DNA from: an uncultured Phycisphaerae bacterium
GTDB lineage: Bacteria > Planctomycetota > Phycisphaerae > Phycisphaerales > SM1A02
Length of the DNA stretch: 42,930 nucleotides
Reading direction: 5' to 3'
Assembly: GCA_913046275.1 (NCBI GenBank)
Contig: CAJWSE010000001.1
Span: forward strand, 1 to 42,930
Positions 9,048 to 19,225 of this stretch are shown piece after piece. A model generated the notes under the pieces. That model was given only the letters and a program-made list of their open reading frames with translations. It was not told where the DNA came from and did no database searches. The translations under genes were made by a program, and so were the position numbers. The first letter of the stretch is position 1; each line of letters opens with the position of its first letter.

Positions 9048-10607
9048 TTAAATTTCAGAGAGTGGCATGTCCGTAGCAACCTTGTTTGTATTTATAGGTA
9101 ACTGAACATCTAGCATGCCCACAATACCCGAATCTGCCATCCGTATTCGCACTGTTGCCGCATTAAATATTGTTGTTTCCATATCGTGTATCAGTGCTTG
9201 CAAATTCATTGCAATTTGCCCTTCGGCTTGTGCATCACCAATTGGTTGAATAGCTTGCTCGAACAACTGAAGCACGTTGTTGTCATTCTCAAATACACCT
9301 GCTTTTTCAGCCCATGTTGCAGCTGGTAAAAAAACATCTGCCCTCTCGGTTAATTTATTTTGAATCGTATCAATTAAAATCAGCGTTTGCTCGTCCCCTA
9401 TATCGGGAGTATCCCAAGATTCTGGATAATTTCCTGTGATAACTACTGTATCCGTATTCCTAGATTGCAGCTTCCACTGTTCATAATCAAGAACATTGCC
9501 AAGTGCACGTCGAACGCCTCTTGCGTTTGGTGCTTTTTCACCACGTACAGTAAAGCCACTTTTGAAAGTTTTGTTTTTACCATTGTTTGGAACTGGTCCT
9601 ACACCGATAACTGCGTTTTTATCTATACCTCGAATAAGTTCGCCAAGAAGCCACGCGTCTTCGCAGGAAAGCATTGGACTTACTAAAAGTGCAATCTGGG
9701 TCGCATGTTGCATCTTATCTGCAGCCATCGTTTCGGCGTCTTCATTCATATCAACAACACGAAACTCGTCGTATACAAACTTCCAGCCATAGCGCACTTC
9801 ATCTGTAATCCAATACTGATTCACTTCCATGTTTGTTCTAGGTTTCAAACGGTAAATTTGGTTTTCATTGTGCTCAATGTTGATATTGTCGCCACTACTC
9901 GTAATAGGGTCTATTGATGGCGTTGTTTTTAAGAACCATACCCGCTGTTTGAACATAAAATCTTTATCTAACAATGCACCAACTGGGCAAATGTCAATTA
10001 CATTTCCGCTAAGTTCATTATTAATACCATGGCCCGGGAATACATCTATGGCTTCGTGAGCGCCTCTTCCATCAATATACAGCTCTGCAGTACCTGTGAT
10101 TTCTTCAGTAAATCGAACACAACGTGTGCACATAATGCAACGATCGCCATACAACATGACATTATCGCCAATGTCTTTTTTACTCTGTGTAATTTTATCG
10201 ATATCACATCTGCGTTCACCGCGACCATACTCATAGGCATAATCTTGTAAAGAACATTCACCTGCCTGGTCGCATGTTGGACAATCAATCGGGTGATGGT
10301 TGAGCAACATTTCCATTACCGCCTTTTGATTTGCTGTTGCTTTAGGAGATGATGTATAAACAACCTGTCCGTCACCAGCAGGTGTTTGACACGTCGGCAA
10401 CAATTTAGGCATTGGCTCAAGCTTATTGTCATTGCGTGGGTTTGGCCCCCAAACTTCTGCAAGACAAATCCGGCAACTTGCCACCACGCTAAGTGAAGGG
10501 TGATAACAATAATGGGGGATATCCTGGCCATTATTCTGGGCTACGTCGAGAATGGATTGCCCCTGTTCAAAGTCGAGCTCTTTTCCGTCGATGGTAATCG
10601 TTGGCAT
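9048..10607 (-). CDS. nuoG: NADH-quinone oxidoreductase subunit G (75 kDa)
   Basis: This is the iron-sulfur subunit of the complex I electron-input module. The N-terminal [2Fe-2S] ligands lie in HYCYHPSLSVVASCRIC and a later CQTP. The His-ligated cluster is in HHPIDCPTCDQAGEC near residue 104. Two [4Fe-4S] clusters are in CIMCTRC and ICPVGAL near residues 158-211. The N7 cysteines found in E. coli are absent (the segment reads SIDPITSSGDNI), as in the mitochondrial type. The C-terminal molybdopterin-fold domain is short, giving 519 residues. It stands apart from other nuo genes: upstream on the same strand are a membrane-anchored protein (27-base gap), an MFS transporter and an M3 peptidase. 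TACAAT 9 bases before the ATG suggests its own promoter. Confidence 0.93.
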   Translation of the reverse strand: MPTITIDGKELDFEQGQSILDVAQNNGQDIPHYCYHPSLSVVASCRICLAEVWGPNPRNDNKLEPMPKLLPTCQTPAGDGQVVYTSSPKATANQKAVMEMLLNHHPIDCPTCDQAGECSLQDYAYEYGRGERRCDIDKITQSKKDIGDNVMLYGDRCIMCTRCVRFTEEITGTAELYIDGRGAHEAIDVFPGHGINNELSGNVIDICPVGALLDKDFMFKQRVWFLKTTPSIDPITSSGDNINIEHNENQIYRLKPRTNMEVNQYWITDEVRYGWKFVYDEFRVVDMNEDAETMAADKMQHATQIALLVSPMLSCEDAWLLGELIRGIDKNAVIGVGPVPNNGKNKTFKSGFTVRGEKAPNARGVRRALGNVLDYEQWKLQSRNTDTVVITGNYPESWDTPDIGDEQTLILIDTIQNKLTERADVFLPAATWAEKAGVFENDNNVLQLFEQAIQPIGDAQAEGQIAMNLQALIHDMETTIFNAATVRIRMADSGIVGMLDVQLPINTNKVATDMPLSEI

Positions 10608-10616
10608 AGGAAAGAT

Positions 10617-10622
10617 ATTGTA
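10617..10622 (-). promoter_or_regulatory. -10-like hexamer directly upstream of nuoG
   Basis: TACAAT on the minus strand ends 9 bases before the nuoG ATG, inside the 27-base gap after the upstream gene. This is the same arrangement as at pyrB and coaD. It suggests that nuoG can be transcribed separately from the peptidase-transporter operon. Confidence 0.4.
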
Positions 10623-10634
10623 GAGAATTGGTTT

Positions 10635-11282
10635 TTACTGTGGGAGGACTGTTTGGCAAGTAAGTACGATCGCACCGTTTTCAAGGGTTATTTCCCTGAT
10701 ATGCACTTCTCGATCATCCATAAGAGGGGCTATTGCATCAATTACCTGGGTTTTACTATCTATCTCTTCCATAATTGTTTCTAGGACCGTAAGAGGAATT
10801 GGAATTACGCCGAGTCGAAGTGCCATTGGTTCAACATATAACCCCCCATTGTCCACCCAAACTAAAAGTTGAATCGCAACAGGTCTAAATAGAGCTTCCT
10901 TTTCTCCACCTGGAGGTTCCGCAGACACCATTGCGCCCAGCCAAATACCTGCTGGTGTTGTGTAAACTTGAGGATCTTTAAAGTTGGGCGGGAGTTCCAT
11001 ATCTTGATCGTGAGTAAGCCAACCCTCAAGCCGCCCGGAAAGCCAAGCATTCATGGCCTGGTCTGTTACCCGAATACTCCACTGATGTTCTGGATCCCGA
11101 ATCTTGTGAAATTCCTCATTTAAACGGTATTCTGCGCGGTCAGCAAGCTTTGCCACTTCTGGATTTGAGTAATTTGGAGGTGCGTACCACGACTGTGGTT
11201 TATAGCTTAGCCAGGCTAATGCGCTAATTATCAGAATAACTAGGATAGTCCCTAACAGCAAAATAGAAAGTAATTTTTTCAT
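10635..11282 (-). CDS. Membrane-anchored hypothetical protein
   Basis: I do not recognise this 215-residue protein. It has a basic start (MKKLL) and one hydrophobic helix at about residues 5-25, then a soluble, presumably periplasmic domain containing YAPPNYSNPEVAKLADRAE and two central segments, W-x-IRVTDQAMNAWLSGRL and VYTTPAGIWLGAMV. This layout resembles single-pass envelope proteins that carry a beta-rich domain. Only 6 bases separate it from the MFS gene upstream, and 27 bases separate it from nuoG downstream, so it is likely co-transcribed with the transporter. Confidence 0.75.
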   Translation of the reverse strand: MKKLLSILLLGTILVILIISALAWLSYKPQSWYAPPNYSNPEVAKLADRAEYRLNEEFHKIRDPEHQWSIRVTDQAMNAWLSGRLEGWLTHDQDMELPPNFKDPQVYTTPAGIWLGAMVSAEPPGGEKEALFRPVAIQLLVWVDNGGLYVEPMALRLGVIPIPLTVLETIMEEIDSKTQVIDAIAPLMDDREVHIREITLENGAIVLTCQTVLPQ

Positions 11283-11288
11283 CTCATG

Positions 11289-12497
11289 TTAACCCACTCT
11301 GCTTTCAAGAGTTCTAATACCAAGCAGCAATATTATATTGCACAGAATAAATAAGACTCCGGCAATTGGAAACAAGCGAGTAATCATTTCAGCTGCTGGC
11401 AAGGCAATAATAGAAACAATAAGCAGTCCACCCAAAACACCGCCTGCGTAGCCTGCTTGTCCTGCTGCTTGAAGCGAACTGTACACAAGATTTGAAGCAT
11501 TAGGTCGAACCGCCGTTGCAAATGCAGAAGGCATTAGCCCAGCAGCACCCACTCCATACATCAACAGGCAGGGCGGGAGAATAATTGCTGCTGGAAACCA
11601 AACCATCAATCCAAGACCTGAAAGCGACAAACCACACAAGACGGAGGACAAGAACCTAACTTTTTGGCCACCATACTTGTCAGACAATATTCCAGCCGGT
11701 ACAGCAAAAATAGCCAGAGCAACAAACATCCCCGCAAAGGCAATTCCAAGTAACGTCGAACCAATAGCAAAACCTGAAGCAAGCAAAATGGGCATTGAAG
11801 TTGAGACAAGGGCCGCAAGCCCACGATCAAGCACCAAAAAGCCACCACCGAGCCATTCGCTTGGAATAAGGGAACTCGAGTCCAGAGCTTTCTCTGTACT
11901 TTCGCGTATTTTATTGATATTTCGGCTCAATATCGACGAAAATAGAGCGAGTACAAGCATGATGGCGGCTCCTGCCCATAAAACCTTGCCCGGGTCTGCT
12001 TCGCCAATTTGCCCGCCAAAACCTGCACCAATTGCCATTGCAAGCATCATTACTGTAAACCCACCCCCCATTCGACCTGCAAACCTATCTTTTTCCCCAG
12101 CGGAAGCAATCAAGCGTAGCGGAATTGCAAGCAATACTAAATCTGTTCCTCCCTCTACGCATCTCAAGGCTAAAAAACCCCACCAAGAAGTAATAAAAGC
12201 CATTGAAGTCATTAGGATTGCTGACATCAGGGCTGAAATAATTAGAAGTGCTGCTGTTGAAAGCCTCTTGTTGAGAAGGCCCAAAATAAATACAGCTATC
12301 AAGGCGCCTAATAGGTTAACCGCCATAAAATAATGAGCGCTGCCCTCAGATACTCCAAAGCGGTCAACCGTTAGTGCTTTCAGCACTGGCACCACCATGA
12401 CATCTGGAATTGCTGCCAATCCAAGCAGCAAACACCCAATAATGAGCGAGTGCTTATGACTCCCGAGTGCCAGAGCCTCTCTATTCGATGACAGCAT
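11289..12497 (-). CDS. MFS transporter
   Basis: This 402-residue polytopic protein has about 12 hydrophobic helices. A loop of mixed charge near residues 190-210 (NINKIREST) separates the two halves, as expected for the major facilitator superfamily. The segment GILSDKYGGQKVR in the second half matches the conserved cytoplasmic loop G-x-x-x-D-x-x-G-x-(R/K). The substrate is not predictable from the sequence. It lies 17 bases after the M3-FKBP gene and 6 bases before the anchored protein, which points to one transcript. Confidence 0.87.
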   Translation of the reverse strand: MLSSNREALALGSHKHSLIIGCLLLGLAAIPDVMVVPVLKALTVDRFGVSEGSAHYFMAVNLLGALIAVFILGLLNKRLSTAALLIISALMSAILMTSMAFITSWWGFLALRCVEGGTDLVLLAIPLRLIASAGEKDRFAGRMGGGFTVMMLAMAIGAGFGGQIGEADPGKVLWAGAAIMLVLALFSSILSRNINKIRESTEKALDSSSLIPSEWLGGGFLVLDRGLAALVSTSMPILLASGFAIGSTLLGIAFAGMFVALAIFAVPAGILSDKYGGQKVRFLSSVLCGLSLSGLGLMVWFPAAIILPPCLLMYGVGAAGLMPSAFATAVRPNASNLVYSSLQAAGQAGYAGGVLGGLLIVSIIALPAAEMITRLFPIAGVLFILCNIILLLGIRTLESRVG

Positions 12498-12514
12498 AAA
12501 TCATAATTTTTGAT

Positions 12515-15331
12515 TTAGTTCGTTGAAACAAGTTCAACATCAAAAATGAGTGTTGCGCCACCTGGAATTGGCCCACCAGGAGTGCCACGCTCACCATAAC
12601 CAAGATTTGCTGGAATAATGAGTTTGCGCTTTCCCCCAACCTTCATTGATCCCACGCCTTCTGTCCAACCTGCGATAACACCATTAAGCGGGAATGAGAT
12701 AGTTTGGCCTCGATCAACACTACTGTCAAACTTTGTGCCGTCAGTCAGCCAACCAGTGTAGTGCACTTCCACTGAACTCGCCGGGCTTGATGGCGTGTCG
12801 CCATCACCTTCAAGAATATCAAACCATTGGAGGCCACTATCACTTGATTGTGGATTTCCTGTTACTGCGTCGCCTGGTAATTGATCCATAGGGGGTACCT
12901 TTGCATAAGGGGATACGGGATTAATGTCGAGCAATTCGACATCGAAAATAAGTGTTGAATTTGGTGGAATAGATCCACCGGCGCGTGATCCATAGCCAAG
13001 ATCTGGCGGGATACATAATTTGAATTTGTCACCAACACGCATGTTGCCAACTCCTTCAGCCCAACCTGGGATAACTTGATTTAAACCAAATGTAATTGGT
13101 TCACCTCTATCAGTACTACTGTCAAATTTTGTGCCATCCGTCAACCAGCCTGTGTAGTGAACTTTCACTTTGTCGGTTGGTTGTGGCACGGCGCCTTTAT
13201 CACCGCCATCTCGAATAGTCCACCATTTAAGACCGGTGCCTGATTCTACAGCTGCCCCATAAACGGGGTCACCGGGCAAATCCAGTGCTTCGGGTCCAAC
13301 AGAAGAACCATCAAGCCCAAGCGATTTAAGAAACGCGTTCATATTTGGATCTCGACCCAAGTAGTCAGTAACAATATCAATGCTATCTTCAGTACCACCT
13401 CTGGATAGAACTTTCTTTCGATAGTATGCCCCTGCTTCAGGATTCAACATGCCTAACTCTTTAAACCGTTGAAACATGTCTTGCGCATACACAAGCGACC
13501 ACATATATCCGTAATAACCAGCTTGGTACCCAGTAAGATGTCCAAACGAACCCTGAAACCAAGTGCCGGGCGTGTGCGTGTACATCCGAGTATCATCATA
13601 AATGTCATAGCCGACTTGAGTAGTATCAACAATACCATCTTTGTCAGTGTGGTAGGCCTGGTCGATTTTACCAAGGAAAATCTGGCTTTCTGCTTTCATA
13701 CCGCTCTGTAAATTTTTTGCAGCGATCATGCCCTGAATCAGTTCATCTGGCATTAGCTCTCCCGTTTTATAGTGTAGAGCAAATAGCTTCAACGTTTCTG
13801 GCGTCCAAACCCACTCTTCGAACATTTGAGAAGGCGCCTCAACAAAGTCACGCTCAACACTTGTGCCCGCAAAGCCAGCAAGTTCTGCTTCACTTAAAAT
13901 CGTGTGCAAGCAATGGCCAAACTCATGGAAGAATGTCTCTACTTCATCATGGGTCATGAGCGATGGTTTATCTGCTGTCGGCTTTGTAAAATTGCACACA
14001 AGAGCTGCAACCGGCAGTCGCTCTGAACCGTCTGGCCAAATTTTGTGTTGGACAAGACCCCACTGTGCGGCATGCGAATATTTGTTTTCTCGTGGATGAA
14101 GGTCAATGTAAAATTCACCAAGTTGCTTGCTGGTATTTGTATCCCACACCTCGAATAAACGCACATCGTCATGCCAAAGCGGCGTGCCTCGCTCTTCAGC
14201 GATGGCTGTAACTTCTCTATATTCGAGACCATATAAGTTTTGTGTGATTTCAAACAAACCATCCATTACATTCTCAAGTGGAAAATATTCTTGCACGAGT
14301 TGTGAGTCCACCGAGTACTTTTTGTTTTTAATTTTTTCGTAGTAATAACTAAAGTCCCAAGGATGAAACTCCGCTTCTGGGTCGCCCAAATCCTCGCGCT
14401 TCGCTGCGACCAATTCAGCCCAATCCTTCTCTGCTTTTTTCCGTACAACGGGTTGGAGTTGCTCGTAAAACTCGGCGACAGTAGCACTGTTTTTTGCCAT
14501 ACGCACTTCTGTTTCATAATCTGCAGCGGTGTCATAGCCAAGAAGATCTGATGCCTCATCTCGAAGCTTAAGAATCTTTTCAAGAACAAGAACATTTTTG
14601 CGTCCAGCTCGGCGTGAATACAACCAACGAACTTTTTGTCTCGTAGCAGAAACTGTACAGTAATCCATGATTGGCCCAAACGTTGGATAATCAAGTGTTA
14701 CTAAATATACACCGTTAAATTCTGTAAGACTATCAATCACATCTTGGGGGACTCCCGCAAGCTCTTCCAAGGTCATTGGGATAACTGTTTCGTCGCTACG
14801 AATGTTCGTTTCAAACTCTATACTGAGTTTACCAAGCTCCTTTTGAATCTTAGTAAGTTTTGTGCGGTCTTCCTCAGTAAGCATCATGCCACTGCGTTTA
14901 TAATCGCGCATCGTATGCTCGAGCATACGTGCTTGCTCACCCACAAGAACTGGATTTGTGTCCACGTATGATTTCACTGCATTGTATAAATCTTCGTTCT
15001 TACTAAAGTCAATAGACCAATCAGACCAAAGCTGTTCTCCACCAGAAGCGGCTTCTCGAATTGCTGCATCAGGGTGAACGTACGCCATAAAAACAGCAAT
15101 GTTACTCGCTTCATTTAACCGAGCCATCATGTCATCAAGTGCACCAATTGTATTCTCAAATGTTCGCTCGTTATCTGGAATCGAGATAATTGCTTCAATT
15201 TCAAGATCAGCGTTTACAAACGCTTGCTCTACGCGAGCTGTTAATTCTTCTGGTGTTTGCGGGATTGTTCGATCTGCATTCACAACTGTTAAAATGAGCG
15301 AAACTGTACAAAATGCGATGTGCCTCATCAT
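12515..15331 (-). CDS. Secreted M3-family metallopeptidase fused to two FKBP-type prolyl isomerase domains
   Basis: This 938-residue protein has a signal peptide ([19 protein letters not shown]). Residues 25 to about 680 are an M3 (oligopeptidase A/Dcp-like) peptidase, with the zinc motif HEFGH at about 469-473 and the downstream third ligand region [12 protein letters not shown]. Two FKBP-type peptidyl-prolyl isomerase domains follow, at about 690-800 and 830-938. Each contains [16 protein letters not shown], a GW-x-EGV segment, and LGYG near the end of the domain. M3 peptidases are usually stand-alone; a fusion to two foldase domains is unusual. The start at 15331 is fixed by AGGAG 6 bases upstream and by the signal peptide; an in-frame extension to 15382 lacks both. 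It likely acts on peptides or misfolded proteins in the periplasm. Confidence 0.9.
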   Translation of the reverse strand: MMRHIAFCTVSLILTVVNADRTIPQTPEELTARVEQAFVNADLEIEAIISIPDNERTFENTIGALDDMMARLNEASNIAVFMAYVHPDAAIREAASGGEQLWSDWSIDFSKNEDLYNAVKSYVDTNPVLVGEQARMLEHTMRDYKRSGMMLTEEDRTKLTKIQKELGKLSIEFETNIRSDETVIPMTLEELAGVPQDVIDSLTEFNGVYLVTLDYPTFGPIMDYCTVSATRQKVRWLYSRRAGRKNVLVLEKILKLRDEASDLLGYDTAADYETEVRMAKNSATVAEFYEQLQPVVRKKAEKDWAELVAAKREDLGDPEAEFHPWDFSYYYEKIKNKKYSVDSQLVQEYFPLENVMDGLFEITQNLYGLEYREVTAIAEERGTPLWHDDVRLFEVWDTNTSKQLGEFYIDLHPRENKYSHAAQWGLVQHKIWPDGSERLPVAALVCNFTKPTADKPSLMTHDEVETFFHEFGHCLHTILSEAELAGFAGTSVERDFVEAPSQMFEEWVWTPETLKLFALHYKTGELMPDELIQGMIAAKNLQSGMKAESQIFLGKIDQAYHTDKDGIVDTTQVGYDIYDDTRMYTHTPGTWFQGSFGHLTGYQAGYYGYMWSLVYAQDMFQRFKELGMLNPEAGAYYRKKVLSRGGTEDSIDIVTDYLGRDPNMNAFLKSLGLDGSSVGPEALDLPGDPVYGAAVESGTGLKWWTIRDGGDKGAVPQPTDKVKVHYTGWLTDGTKFDSSTDRGEPITFGLNQVIPGWAEGVGNMRVGDKFKLCIPPDLGYGSRAGGSIPPNSTLIFDVELLDINPVSPYAKVPPMDQLPGDAVTGNPQSSDSGLQWFDILEGDGDTPSSPASSVEVHYTGWLTDGTKFDSSVDRGQTISFPLNGVIAGWTEGVGSMKVGGKRKLIIPANLGYGERGTPGGPIPGGATLIFDVELVSTN

Positions 15332-15337
15332 GGGGGG

Positions 15338-15342
15338 CTCCT
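15338..15342 (-). promoter_or_regulatory. Shine-Dalgarno sequence deciding the M3-FKBP start
   Basis: AGGAG on the minus strand, within AAAGGAGC, sits 6 bases before the first of two tandem ATGs (15331 and 15328). It rules out the longer reading frame that starts at 15382. It is also one of the few strong ribosome binding sites in the window. Confidence 0.8.
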
Positions 15343-15362
15343 TTAATTTAAGCTGTGTAGTG

Positions 15363-15401
15363 TATAAGAAAACAGGACCCACACATTTGTGCGGGTCCTG
15401 T
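15363..15401 (-). terminator. Rho-independent terminator after atpD
   Basis: ACAGGACCC (15372-15380) pairs perfectly with GGGTCCTGT (15393-15401). Three more pairs follow after one mismatch, with a 4-base loop. On the minus strand the stem is followed by TTTTCTTAT. It lies 24 bases past the atpD stop and separates atpD from the M3-FKBP operon. Confidence 0.85.
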
Positions 15402-15425
15402 GAATTACAGTGTTTGACTCTTTAA

Positions 15426-16895
<1,470 letters not shown>

Positions 16896-17026
16896 TTAAA
16901 AAAAGAGAAGTTTTGCCCCAACAAAAAGGAGCTTCAAAACGCCACAGGATACCGAAAATTACACTTCTTGCCAAGTGGCAGACTATTCTTTGATGCCATC
17001 AAAATGACCATATGCCTTAACCTAGC

Positions 17027-17032
17027 TATAAT
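17027..17032 (+). promoter_or_regulatory. -10 element upstream of the dehydratase operon
   Basis: A perfect TATAAT ends 10 bases before the ATG at 17043. There is no Shine-Dalgarno sequence between the two. The expected leader is about 2-4 bases. Confidence 0.5.
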
Positions 17033-17042
17033 CGTACACCAT

Positions 17043-17438
17043 ATGAAGTTTAATCTTGTAGATCAAATTCTAGAGCGAGAAGAAAACCGAATTGTGACCA
17101 TAAAACAGGTCTCACAAGCGGAGGAGTATCTTGCAGACCACTTTCCAACCTTTCCCATACTGCCTGGTGTGATGATGCTGGAGGCAATGGTCCAAGCAGC
17201 GTCTGCTCTTTGCTCAGAATCTGGTTCGAGAATGGTCCTTGGTGAAGTTAAGGCCGTGAAATACGGAGCCATGGTCAGACCGGGTGATCGACTTCAAATA
17301 GAGGTACATAAAATGAAGCGGCTCGAAAACGGGTCCATGCAATGTAAGGGTACTGGTACAGTTCTTCGAAATGATGCCTCAGAAACTGAGACAGCCGTCG
17401 CAGGACGGTTTACCATACGACCCGTTCAAATGTCCTAA
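17043..17438 (+). CDS. FabZ-like 3-hydroxyacyl-ACP dehydratase (first copy)
   Basis: This 131-residue hot-dog fold protein dehydrates 3-hydroxyacyl chains carried on acyl carrier protein. The active-site signature is intact: His33 in DHFPTFPILPGV and Glu47 in MMLEAMVQAAS, matching the FabZ pattern HFP-x-x-P-x-x-PG-V with a downstream E-A-x-x-Q. A frame opens further upstream at 16968, but the ATG at 17043 begins at the conserved N-terminus and lies just after a TATAAT. It is followed at 25 bases by an acyl carrier protein and then a second dehydratase, so the three likely work as a dedicated acyl-processing unit. It may replace or supplement a housekeeping fabZ. Confidence 0.85.
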   Translation: MKFNLVDQILEREENRIVTIKQVSQAEEYLADHFPTFPILPGVMMLEAMVQAASALCSESGSRMVLGEVKAVKYGAMVRPGDRLQIEVHKMKRLENGSMQCKGTGTVLRNDASETETAVAGRFTIRPVQMS

Positions 17439-17462
17439 CGAAACAAAAGACAGGAGACGGTA

Positions 17463-17849
17463 ATGAGCCGCGATGATATTTTTGAAAAAATCCAAGAAGT
17501 TCTCGATGATGCACTCGGAGTGGATGAGGACGAAGTAACGCCCAATGCGAGCTTGACTGCTGACCTAGGTGCAGAATCAATCGACTTTTTAGATATTGTG
17601 TTCCGAATTGAAAAAATGTTTGATTTCAAAATTTCACAAGGGGAGCTCTTTCCAGAAGGCCTCACCGAAAACGAAGAGTGGGTCCACGATGGGAAACTCA
17701 CTGATTCGGGTCTTGTAATGCTCCGCGAACGCATGACCCATGTCAATTTCGATAATTTTGCAGATGGCGACCGTGATGTTTCTACCATTGGTGATCTTAT
17801 TACCGTTAACTCACTTGTCAACTTCGTCGAATTGAAACTCGCGGGTTAA
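17463..17849 (+). CDS. Acyl carrier protein with enlarged central loop
   Basis: This 128-residue acidic protein starts like a normal carrier protein (residues 1-55: IFEKIQEVLDDALGVDEDEV, then T-x-DLGAESIDFLDIVF). Ser39 in AES-I-D is the expected phosphopantetheine attachment site. Standard carrier proteins are about 78 residues. Here about 45 extra residues (roughly 57-105, with FPEGLTENEEWVHDG) lie between helix II and the final TIGDLITVNSLVNFVE helix. It sits between two dehydratases and ends 2 bases before the second one starts. AGGAG lies 8 bases before the ATG, in the run CAGGAGACGGTA. Confidence 0.85.
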   Translation: MSRDDIFEKIQEVLDDALGVDEDEVTPNASLTADLGAESIDFLDIVFRIEKMFDFKISQGELFPEGLTENEEWVHDGKLTDSGLVMLRERMTHVNFDNFADGDRDVSTIGDLITVNSLVNFVELKLAG

Positions 17850-17851
17850 CG

Positions 17852-18355
17852 ATGCGCTGGCTCTGGATCGATTGCATTATTGAGTATGAGCCCGACCAAA
17901 GGCTTGTTGCAATCAAAAACGTCTCGCTTGCAGAAGAACATTTGCACGACCACCTTGTAGACGATAAGCCTATTATGCCGTTTTCGCTAATGATTGAGGG
18001 AATGGCGCAAACAGCAGGAATCCTTGTTGGTAGTGTGACTCGTTTTAAAGAAAAAGTCATTCTTGCAAAGATTACGAGGGCTTCGCTTGATTGTGATGTT
18101 ACTGCGGGTGACACTCTTCGATATGACGCAAACATTGACCGTATAGATGATGGTGGGGCGGCTACTGTTGGCTCCATTGACCGACGGGTTCCTGGGGGTG
18201 ACGCTTGGGAACGAATAGGAAAAATTGAACTAATGTTTAGTCACATTGATAACAACATGTCGGGCATCTCATTTCCAAAGCACAATTTCGTCTTCTCAGA
18301 TAATTTTAAGATGATTCTTGATACTGCAGGGCTTGGAGAACTTTTAGACAACTAA
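17852..18355 (+). CDS. FabZ/FabA-like hot-dog dehydratase (second copy)
   Basis: This 167-residue protein is related to the first dehydratase: EHLHDHLVDDKPIMP aligns with its active-site strand (His34), and IEGMAQTAGI carries the paired Glu49. The PGV turn of FabZ is changed to PFS, and the C-terminus is about 30 residues longer, so substrate range may differ. It could form a heterodimer with the first copy, as is known for some paired hot-dog dehydratases; this is inference. It starts 2 bases after the carrier protein gene ends and is followed by a terminator-like hairpin. Confidence 0.8.
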   Translation: MRWLWIDCIIEYEPDQRLVAIKNVSLAEEHLHDHLVDDKPIMPFSLMIEGMAQTAGILVGSVTRFKEKVILAKITRASLDCDVTAGDTLRYDANIDRIDDGGAATVGSIDRRVPGGDAWERIGKIELMFSHIDNNMSGISFPKHNFVFSDNFKMILDTAGLGELLDN

Positions 18356-18441
18356 TATCAGCTTCTTAAAATATATCTACAAACGATCATTGAATTACCG
18401 TTTGGCTGGAACTGTGGAACACCATCCGTCGCAGCAACTCG

Positions 18442-18482
18442 AAAAAAGGACCCTACCGTTGCTGGTGAGGGCCCTTTTGTTT
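18442..18482 (+). terminator. Rho-independent terminator after the dehydratase-ACP operon
   Basis: AAAAGG-A-CCCT-ACC (18444-18457) pairs with GGT-G-AGGG-C-CCTTTT (18464-18478), with one A/C mismatch and one bulged G. The loop is GTTGCT, and TTTTGTTT follows. The loop is complementary to CAGCAAC at 18432-18438, so a competing or pseudoknotted structure is possible. Confidence 0.7.
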
Positions 18483-18652
18483 GGTCGATTGGAGGCTCGA
18501 CCGATGGGAGATTGGATCAGGCAAAAGCGCCCGATCTTGCAATGGAGGAGAAATCATTGTTCAATCACTCTATTGTCATATACAACTATTCGTTTTCAAA
18601 ATAGGTTTTGTTCATTTCATATTCCGTTTATGACGTTTAGGCCAGTTACCCG
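18483..18652 (+). other. Gene-free stretch before coaD with stem-loops
   Basis: The whole non-coding gap runs from 18356 to 18665. After the terminator, GGTCGA (18483-18488) pairs with TCGACC (18497-18502). A further small hairpin, GATC-A-GGC with GCC-C-GATC, follows at about 18515-18536. No open frame with a convincing start is present, and no tRNA, T-box or SRP RNA signature was recognised. It may be a short structured RNA or simply spacer. Confidence 0.4.
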
Positions 18653-18658
18653 TACAAT
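18653..18658 (+). promoter_or_regulatory. -10-like hexamer upstream of coaD
   Basis: TACAAT ends 7 bases before the coaD ATG, with no Shine-Dalgarno sequence. It has the same arrangement as at pyrB and nuoG. Confidence 0.4.
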
Positions 18659-18665
18659 TCAATCT

Positions 18666-19223
18666 ATGAGCAAGCATATCGCAATCTATGCAGGGTCATT
18701 TGATCCAATAACAAACGGGCACCTTGATGTCATTTCGAGGGCTCGAGATATGTTTGATCGAATTATTGTAGGAATTGGGCATAACCCTGACAAACAAGCA
18801 CTCTTCCCATTTCAGGAGCGAGTTGAAATGGCCAAGACACTTGTCGAAGAGTTAACAGCAAAAAATCCAAATAAAGCAGCTGTAACCGTTGAACAGTACT
18901 CGGGTCTTACAGTTGACTTTGCAAAACACTCTGGCGGCATCGCACTACTCAGGGGCATACGAAATGTAACCGACCTGGCTATGGAAACTCAACTTGCGAT
19001 TACGAATCGGCAAGTGGCAAATATGGAAACTGTATTCATCGTAACGGGTGAAGCATATGCGTTTACTTCTTCAAGCTTGATTCGCCAAATTGCCGCACTT
19101 GGTGGCGATGTAGAAAGATTACATAATACAATCCCCCCACTCGTCATTAAACGTCTCAAAGAATTGCAAGACAACCCCTCGAGTTCACTCCGTGCTCACG
19201 GCATGGATGCGCACATGGAGTAA
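18666..19223 (+). CDS. coaD: Pantetheine-phosphate adenylyltransferase
   Basis: CoaD transfers AMP from ATP to phosphopantetheine, the fourth step of coenzyme A synthesis. This 185-residue copy shows the nucleotidyl-transferase motif GSFDPITNGHLD near residues 9-20, the LLRGIRN segment near residue 97, and TSSSLIRQIA near residue 136. It is about 25 residues longer than usual at the C-terminus. The start at 18666 gives the canonical N-terminus; upstream in-frame ATGs would add non-conserved sequence. It follows the acyl carrier protein operon, and CoA supplies the phosphopantetheine for carrier proteins, so the placement may not be accidental. Confidence 0.93.
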   Translation: MSKHIAIYAGSFDPITNGHLDVISRARDMFDRIIVGIGHNPDKQALFPFQERVEMAKTLVEELTAKNPNKAAVTVEQYSGLTVDFAKHSGGIALLRGIRNVTDLAMETQLAITNRQVANMETVFIVTGEAYAFTSSSLIRQIAALGGDVERLHNTIPPLVIKRLKELQDNPSSSLRAHGMDAHME

Positions 19224-19225
19224 TC

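Noticed and set aside
11677..12333. 218-codon open frame on the plus strand
   Set aside because: It runs antisense to the MFS transporter, whose helices are clear. The product has no recognisable domain.
16968..17042. N-terminal extension of the first dehydratase
   Set aside because: It adds 25 residues not seen in FabZ proteins, and the TATAAT lies within it just before the ATG at 17043.
18390..18665. N-terminal extension of coaD from the upstream frame
   Set aside because: The extension would run through the terminator hairpin and add about 90 non-conserved residues before the canonical CoaD start.
18356..18665. tRNA, T-box or SRP RNA in the gap before coaD
   Set aside because: No TTCGA T-loop, T-box AGGGTGG motif or SRP domain-IV sequence was found; only a terminator and two short hairpins.
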